Assembly (NCBI GenBank): GCA_041557595.1
Contig: JBFFGE010000156.1
Span: 1-11,036 of the forward strand
Length of the DNA: 11,036 nucleotides
Source: JAOTYV01 sp041557595
GTDB lineage: Bacteria; Pseudomonadota; Alphaproteobacteria; UBA8366
Direction of reading: 5' to 3'
Part shown: piece after piece, positions 6,780 to 11,036 of the stretch
How the letters are laid out: every line of letters begins with the position of its first letter
How positions within the stretch are numbered: the first letter of the stretch is position 1
Position numbers and translations under genes: made by a program
Notes under the pieces: generated by a model
What the model was told of the DNA's origin: nothing
Seen by the model: only the letters and a program-made list of their open reading frames with translations
The model's database searches: none

Positions 6780-7589
6780 ATGGCGGCGCTCAGCTTGGTT
6801 GAAGTGATCTCGATCACGATTGTTGCGGCGATTCTGCTGATCGCGCTCTTGATTGTCGGCAGTTTCGTCTTGCGATGGCGGCGTTTCGTCGTTCACGAAC
6901 ATCAATGGGGTCTGCTGTATAAGGACGGCAAGCTGCTACGCGTGCTCGGACCGGGCGCGTACCGTCTGCTCAGGCCGCCGCACCGAGTTGACACGCTCGA
7001 GAAACGCCGGCAGCTCGAAGTCATCGGCGGACAGGACGTGCTGACGCAGGACAATATCGGTCTGAAGGTGAGCCTCGTTGCCGACTACCGCATCATCGAC
7101 CCGGTTGTCGCGACCACCGCCGTGGAAAACTTTCGCGCCCATATGCACCACGCAGTCCAAATCGCCACCAGAAAGGCAATTGCCGAGAAAACCCTGGATG
7201 CGCTGCTGGAAAACCGCGAACCCATCGCCGCCGAGGTCCAGGCCGCCGTGGCGGAGACGGTCGAACCGATGGGTCTGGAGATCTGTTCGGTAACGCTGCG
7301 GGACTTCATGCTCAACAAGGAAGTCCGGTCGTCCTATGCGGCGCTGGTGACCGCCCGCAAGGACGGCGAAGCGGCGCTGGAACGCGCGCGCGGCGAAACC
7401 GCGGCCTTGCGCAGCCTCGCCAATGCCGCGCGCATGCTGAAGGACAATCCGGATTTATTGCAACTCCGGATGCTGCAAACCATGGCGGCGGGCGACGCCG
7501 CGAACCAGACTTTCGTTATGGGGGTCGGCGCCGGGGCCGCCGGGCTTGCCTCCGACCCGGCAGCTGACGCTACCGAGAAAAAATCATAG
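6780..7589 (+). CDS. Slipin family protein (SPFH/stomatin-like)
   Basis: This 269-residue membrane protein belongs to the stomatin/prohibitin/flotillin/HflK-C (SPFH) group. Bacterial slipins form oligomers associated with membrane microdomains or membrane stress; the role here is not known. One N-terminal membrane helix (about 6-31) is followed by the SPFH domain (about 36-200): VHEHQWGLLYKDGKLLRVLGPGAYRL, then QDVLTQDNIGLKVSLVADYRI. The helical C-terminal segment ARGETAALRSLANAARMLKDNP, typical of slipins, precedes a low-complexity Gly/Ala tail. Start at 6780 places the helix at the N-terminus; the ribosome-binding sequence is weak. Slipin genes are often next to an nfeD gene encoding a partner protein; none is present here. 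The gene faces acpS across the structured interval 7590-7842. Confidence 0.88.
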   Translation: MAALSLVEVISITIVAAILLIALLIVGSFVLRWRRFVVHEHQWGLLYKDGKLLRVLGPGAYRLLRPPHRVDTLEKRRQLEVIGGQDVLTQDNIGLKVSLVADYRIIDPVVATTAVENFRAHMHHAVQIATRKAIAEKTLDALLENREPIAAEVQAAVAETVEPMGLEICSVTLRDFMLNKEVRSSYAALVTARKDGEAALERARGETAALRSLANAARMLKDNPDLLQLRMLQTMAAGDAANQTFVMGVGAGAAGLASDPAADATEKKS

Positions 7590-7644
7590 GCCGGCGCGGC
7601 GCTCTCGACTAAACTCTTCGCTGCGGAATGGTATGACGCCGTCG

Positions 7645-7659
7645 CCACACATCTTGTGG
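7645..7659. repeat. Small hairpin CCACA/TGTGG
   Basis: A perfect 5-bp stem encloses a CATCT loop between the slipin and acpS genes. The CCACA arm could pair instead with TGTGG at 7703-7707, where it would compete with the outer stem of the larger element. Confidence 0.4.
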
Positions 7660-7699
7660 GACGGTCCGTCGAGTCCCTCCGCCGGGTTCGACTCCCGTC
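7660..7699. repeat. Hairpin with a tRNA T-arm-like sequence
   Basis: GACGG (7660-7664) pairs with CCGTC (7695-7699). Inside, GTCGAGTCC (7668-7676) pairs with GGGTTCGAC (7684-7692) over a 7-base loop, with two G-T wobbles on the plus strand. Positions 7684-7697 also read like a tRNA T-arm (GGGTTCGACTCCCG), but no matching acceptor stem, anticodon arm or CCA is present. Confidence 0.4.
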
Positions 7700-7701
7700 A
7701 T

Positions 7702-7819
7702 CTGTGGAACAGAAATGCGATGCCCTTCCGGGCCGGCGCTTCGGCGCGACGATCGGACGGCCCTGCGGGTTAAGACCCCCGCCAACCGATCGTGGTTTCG
7801 GGAGGGCATTGCGCCACAG
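7702..7819. ncRNA. Candidate structured RNA or palindromic repeat, family unknown
   Basis: The 118-base element has nested complementary arms: CTGTGG (7702-7707) with CCACAG (7814-7819); then 14 pairs between 7717-7730 and 7799-7812 including two G-U wobbles on the plus strand; then ACGATCGG (7749-7756) with CCGATCGT (7786-7793). Between the second and third stems is a GCGC-TTCG-GCGC hairpin (7736-7747), giving a three-way junction. The innermost part can fold as GGGT-TAAG-ACCC. No T-run follows on either strand, so it is not an ordinary intrinsic terminator, though it could slow convergent transcripts. It may be an RNA gene, a 3' end structure of the slipin or acpS messenger, or a mobile palindromic repeat. 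The two G-U pairs are on the plus-strand reading and become A-C mismatches on the other strand, which mildly favours plus-strand RNA. The pairing is directly seen; everything else is inference. Confidence 0.5.
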
Positions 7820-7842
7820 GACAGTCGGCCCGTACGCCCATC

Positions 7843-8244
7843 CTATTCCGACGGCACCGCCGTAATGATCACCGTGACCTGCGCCAGCGGGTATTCGTCC
7901 GTGATGCTGACATCGATTTGCGCGCGCGTGCCCGGCGGCGTGATCGCGCCGAGCCGGTCCAGCGCGCCGCCGCTCAGTTCCATGGTGGGCTTGCCCGACG
8001 GCAAATTGACCACGCCCATGTCGCGCCAGAACACGCCGCGCCGGAATCCGGTGCCGAGCGCCTTCGAGCACGCTTCCTTGGCGGCGAAGCGCTTGGCGTA
8101 ACTGGCGGCGCGCTGCTTGCGCCGATCCGACTTCTGGCGCTCGATCTCGGTAAAACACCGTTCCTCGAACTTGCCGGGGAACCGTTCGAGCGTTCGTTCG
8201 ACGCGGCGGATATCCACCAGATCGCTGCCAATGCCGATAATCAC
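7843..8244 (-). CDS. acpS: Holo-[acyl-carrier-protein] synthase
   Basis: AcpS transfers 4'-phosphopantetheine from coenzyme A to a serine of apo-ACP, activating it for fatty-acid synthesis. The 133-residue protein has both signatures: GIGSDLVDIRRVE near the N-terminus with the magnesium-binding Asp (residue 8), and RFAAKEACSKALGTG with the second acidic ligand. Length is normal for the family. The start is GTG, one base after the pdxJ stop codon (TGA-G-GTG), a tight junction that implies translational coupling. In many alphaproteobacteria lepB comes directly next in the same direction; here the next gene is the oppositely oriented slipin, across a 253-base structured interval. Confidence 0.96.
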   Translation of the reverse strand: MIIGIGSDLVDIRRVERTLERFPGKFEERCFTEIERQKSDRRKQRAASYAKRFAAKEACSKALGTGFRRGVFWRDMGVVNLPSGKPTMELSGGALDRLGAITPPGTRAQIDVSITDEYPLAQVTVIITAVPSE

Positions 8245-8245
8245 C

Positions 8246-8986
8246 TCATTGCCCCCCGGCCCGCGCTTCGTCGATCAGCGCCCGCATCCGTGCAATCGCC
8301 GGCGCGAGGCCAACGAAGATCGCCTCGCCGATCAGGAAATGCCCGATGTTGAGCTCGACCAGATTGGGGATCGCCGCCACCGGCTGAACCGTATCGTAGG
8401 CCAGGCCGTGCCCCGCATGGCATTCCAATCCCACGGCCGCCGCATGCGCCGCCGCGGTCACGATACGGTCGAGTTCCGCTTCGCGCTCCGCTTCCTCCGC
8501 CTCGCAATAGCTGCCGGTATGCAATTCGACCACCGGCGCGCCGAGCGCCACCGCGGCATCGAGCTGCCTCGGGTCCGGATCGATAAACAACGATACGCGA
8601 ATTCCCGCATCGACCAACCGACCGACCACCGGCCGAAGATGGTTGTGCCCGCCGGCCGCGTCGAGCCCGCCTTCCGTGGTGAGCTCCTCGCGTTTCTCCG
8701 GCACGATACACGCGGCGTGCGGTTTGTGACGCCGCGCGATTTCCACCATTTCCTCGGTCGCCGCCATCTCGAAATTGAGTGGTATGTCGATCTCGGCCAT
8801 CAGCCGTTCGATATCCGCGTCCACGATATGACGCCGGTCCTCGCGCAGATGCGCGGTAATGCCGTCGGCGCCGGCCTCGGCGGCGAGCAGCGCCGCGCGC
8901 ACCGGATCGGGGTGAGGAATGCCGCGGGCGTTGCGCACCGTGGCTACGTGATCGATGTTTACGCCGAGCCGCACATCGTGCGTCAT
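8246..8986 (-). CDS. pdxJ: Pyridoxine 5'-phosphate synthase
   Basis: PdxJ condenses 1-deoxy-D-xylulose 5-phosphate with 3-amino-2-oxopropyl phosphate to make pyridoxine 5'-phosphate, the ring-closing step of DXP-dependent vitamin B6 synthesis. The 246-residue TIM-barrel protein shows GVNIDHVATVRNARG at 8-22, HLREDRRHI, CIVPEKREELTTEGGLD, VELHTGSY, CHAGHGL and ELNIGHFLIGEAIFVGL, all characteristic of the family and intact. The ATG is preceded by GGGAGGA, with seven bases between GGAGG and the ATG. It lies 17 bases after rel and one base before acpS, so the three probably form one transcript. A pyrE gene sits between rel and pdxJ in some alphaproteobacteria but is absent here. Confidence 0.97.
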   Translation of the reverse strand: MTHDVRLGVNIDHVATVRNARGIPHPDPVRAALLAAEAGADGITAHLREDRRHIVDADIERLMAEIDIPLNFEMAATEEMVEIARRHKPHAACIVPEKREELTTEGGLDAAGGHNHLRPVVGRLVDAGIRVSLFIDPDPRQLDAAVALGAPVVELHTGSYCEAEEAEREAELDRIVTAAAHAAAVGLECHAGHGLAYDTVQPVAAIPNLVELNIGHFLIGEAIFVGLAPAIARMRALIDEARAGGQ

Positions 8987-9003
8987 CCCGCGTCCTCCCG
9001 CCT

Positions 9004-11036
9004 TTATTCCCGCGCCCGTTTTACCGAGTTGATCACCGATGTCGCGCGCAACGCGGCAACGATGTTCGTCAATTGTTTCAGATCCTCGACCTCGATGTCG
9101 ATCTGCATTTCAAAGAAATCGGACGATCGATCGGTGATCTTGAGGTTACTGATATTGCCGCCGTCGCGGCCGACCACCGTCGACAGAATGCCCAGGCTGC
9201 CGGGCGTGTTGGCGATCACCACATTGATCCGCGCCGTGTGGAACGTCTCATCCGAGTCCGCATCCCAAGCCACGTCGATCCAGCGCTCGGGCATATCGGA
9301 GAAGCTCTCCAGCACCTCGCAATCGATGGTGTGAATGGTCACGCCCTTGCCGGTGGTTTGAATCCCGACGATACGGTCGCCCGGCAACGGATGGCAGCAC
9401 CCGGCCATGTGCACCGCCATGCCATGGGTCAGCCCCTTGATTGCGACCGGCTCCGTCTTGCCCTTGCGCGCCCGCCGCAAGGGGACCACGACCTGCCGCC
9501 AGCTTCGCTTCTTGCTGCCGGGGTAGACCGCCGTCAGGACTTCGCCGCCGGCGACGTTGCCCGCGCCCACCGCGGAGAACAATTCATCGGCATCGCGGCA
9601 GTGAAACACATCCAGGACGCCATCGATCGCCTTGTCCGTCAATTCGTAGCCGTCCTGTCTGAATACCTTCTCGACGATCTCGCGGCCGAGCCCCATATAT
9701 TCCTGGCGCTCCTGGCCGCGCACGAAGCGGCGGATACAGGCGCGCGCCTTGCCGGTCACGACGAAGCTTTCCCATGTCGGCGACGGCGTCTGCGCCTTGG
9801 AGGTGATGATCTCCACCTGATCGCCGTTGTTCAGCTCGGTCCGCAGCGGCGTCATGCGGCCGTTCACCTTGGCGCCGACGCAGGTATTGCCGATATCCGT
9901 ATGCACCGCATAGGCGAAGTCGACCGGCGTCGCACCATGGGGCAGCGCATGCAGTTCGCCCTTCGGCGTGAAACAGAACACCTGATCGGCGAACATTTCC
10001 ATCCGCGTGTGTTCCAGGAACTCCTCCGCGCCGCCCGCGTGATCGAGAATTTCCAGCAGCTCCCGCAGCCAGCGATACTGCATGCCCTCGGTGCGCCGGT
10101 CCGGCGGCACCCCCTGCTTGTATTGCCAATGCGCGGCGACGCCGAGTTCGGCGACCTCATGCATTTCCCAGGTGCGGATCTGGATTTCGACGCGCTGGTT
10201 CTCCGGGCCCAGCACGGTGGTGTGCAACGACCGGTAGCCATTGGGCTTGGGCAGCGAGATATGATCCTTGAACCGGCCGGGCACCAGCCGGTAGTTCGAA
10301 TGAATGATGCCGAGCGCCCGGTAACACTCCTCGACATTCTCCACCAGGATGCGGAAGGCCATGATGTCGGACAACTGTTCGAACCCGACATTCTTGCGCT
10401 GCATCTTGCGCCAGATCGAATTCGGCAGTTTTTCGCGGCCGGACACGTCGGCCTGCACCGCCTTCTCGGCAAGCTTGGCGCGCAACTCCTCCATCACCCG
10501 GCCGCCGATATCCCCGCCCCGCTGACGCAGGAATTCGAGCCGGCTGATGATCGACGCGCGAGCGTCCGGATTGAGTTCCGCAAAGGCGAGGTCTTCCAGC
10601 TCTTCCTTCCAGTCGCGGATTCCGATCCGCTCGGCCAGTGGAATGTAGATGTCCATGGTTTCGCGGGCGATGCGGCGGCGCTTGTCGGGATCCTTGATAT
10701 ACCCAAGCGTGCGCATGTTGTGCAGCCGGTCGGCCAGCTTGACGATCAGGACACGGATGTCCTGCGACATGGCGAGTACGAGTTTGCGAAAATTCTCCGC
10801 CTGCTTGCTGCGATCGGATTGCAATTCGAGCTGCGACAGCTTGGTCACGCCATCGACCAGGCGGGCGATCTCGCCGCCGAACTGGCCTTCGATGTCGTCG
10901 AGCGTCGCCACCGTATCCTCGACCGTGTCGTGCAACAGGCCAGTGATGATCGACGCCGCGTCGAGCTTCTTCTCCGTGAGGATGCCCGCGACTTCGACCG
11001 GATGCGAGAAATAGGGATCGCCCGACGCGCGCTGCT
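9004..11036 (-). CDS. rsh: Bifunctional (p)ppGpp synthetase/hydrolase (partial, N-terminus outside window)
   Basis: This RelA/SpoT homologue makes and degrades the stringent-response alarmone (p)ppGpp in the cytoplasm. The frame stays open to the window edge. Upstream of the TTG at 10935, 33 more codons encode SGDPYFSHPVEVAGIL and GLLHD, so the TTG is internal and about 40 residues are missing. Visible domains in order: HD hydrolase with SHP His, GLLHDTVEDT and KLADRLHN, all intact; synthetase with GRFKDHISLPKPNGYRSLHTT and VEIQIRTWEMHEVAELGVAAHW; TGS (VFCFTPKGELHALPHGATPVDFAY); a zinc-finger-like GCCHPLPGD; and a C-terminal ACT domain (ARINVVIANTPGSLGIL). The RFKD form of the synthetase loop is the type found in bifunctional Rel enzymes rather than synthetase-only RelA (EFDD type). 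Both activities are therefore expected. Alphaproteobacteria typically have a single such long enzyme, and the pdxJ-acpS neighbourhood is usual for it. Confidence 0.95.
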   Translation of the reverse strand, partial: QRASGDPYFSHPVEVAGILTEKKLDAASIITGLLHDTVEDTVATLDDIEGQFGGEIARLVDGVTKLSQLELQSDRSKQAENFRKLVLAMSQDIRVLIVKLADRLHNMRTLGYIKDPDKRRRIARETMDIYIPLAERIGIRDWKEELEDLAFAELNPDARASIISRLEFLRQRGGDIGGRVMEELRAKLAEKAVQADVSGREKLPNSIWRKMQRKNVGFEQLSDIMAFRILVENVEECYRALGIIHSNYRLVPGRFKDHISLPKPNGYRSLHTTVLGPENQRVEIQIRTWEMHEVAELGVAAHWQYKQGVPPDRRTEGMQYRWLRELLEILDHAGGAEEFLEHTRMEMFADQVFCFTPKGELHALPHGATPVDFAYAVHTDIGNTCVGAKVNGRMTPLRTELNNGDQVEIITSKAQTPSPTWESFVVTGKARACIRRFVRGQERQEYMGLGREIVEKVFRQDGYELTDKAIDGVLDVFHCRDADELFSAVGAGNVAGGEVLTAVYPGSKKRSWRQVVVPLRRARKGKTEPVAIKGLTHGMAVHMAGCCHPLPGDRIVGIQTTGKGVTIHTIDCEVLESFSDMPERWIDVAWDADSDETFHTARINVVIANTPGSLGILSTVVGRDGGNISNLKITDRSSDFFEMQIDIEVEDLKQLTNIVAALRATSVINSVKRARE

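Noticed and set aside
7640..7707. tRNA gene suggested by the T-arm-like GGGTTCGACTCCCG
   Set aside because: The seven bases after the T-arm (CATCTGT) have no matching 5' acceptor strand, and no D-arm, anticodon arm or CCA could be placed.
7609..7842. Open frames on both strands between the slipin and acpS genes
   Set aside because: The translations are rich in Arg/Pro/Ser, show no family features, lack good ribosome-binding sites, and run through the paired arms of the structured element.
1..11036. CRISPR array, insertion sequence or integrase
   Set aside because: No regularly spaced direct repeats and no transposase or integrase-like protein were seen on either strand.

Overview
The window looks like a stretch of alphaproteobacterial chromosome, probably from a Rhodospirillales-like lineage. 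This rests on high GC, an alphaproteobacterial-style RecO, and two blocks of housekeeping genes that many alphaproteobacteria carry as one run (rel/spoT - pdxJ - acpS - lepB - rnc - era - recO). I could not run a search, so the lineage is an inference from protein style and gene order.

Layout: positions 1-3417 (minus strand) hold recO, era, rnc and lepB. Positions 3552-7589 (plus strand) hold an amidohydrolase of the N-acyl-D-amino-acid deacylase family, mtgA, a small secreted Sel1-repeat protein and a slipin. Positions 7843-11036 (minus strand) hold acpS, pdxJ and a bifunctional (p)ppGpp synthetase/hydrolase that runs off the right edge. The plus-strand group therefore splits the usual acpS-lepB junction with about 4.3 kb in the opposite orientation. 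lepB has its own good sigma-70 promoter (TTGACA, 17 bases, CATATG), and the amidohydrolase has a candidate promoter back to back with it.

The minus-strand genes serve core functions. Rel sets the (p)ppGpp alarm level, PdxJ makes pyridoxine phosphate, AcpS activates acyl carrier protein, LepB removes signal peptides, RNase III and Era act in rRNA and ribosome maturation, and RecO acts in recombinational repair. The plus-strand genes have a partial cell-envelope theme (MtgA for peptidoglycan, a secreted Sel1 protein, a membrane slipin), but nothing shows that they form one system.

The most unusual piece is the non-coding interval 7590-7842, between the convergent slipin and acpS genes. It contains a small hairpin, a hairpin with a tRNA T-arm-like sequence, and a roughly 118-base element with nested complementary arms (6, 14 and 8 bp) plus a UUCG-capped side hairpin. 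Some arms have alternative partners. It fits a structured RNA or a palindromic repeat element; I recognise no named family. Smaller items are a TCTACTAGTAGA palindrome found both before recO and inside era, a GC-rich hairpin just before rnc, and tandem hairpins before the Sel1 gene.
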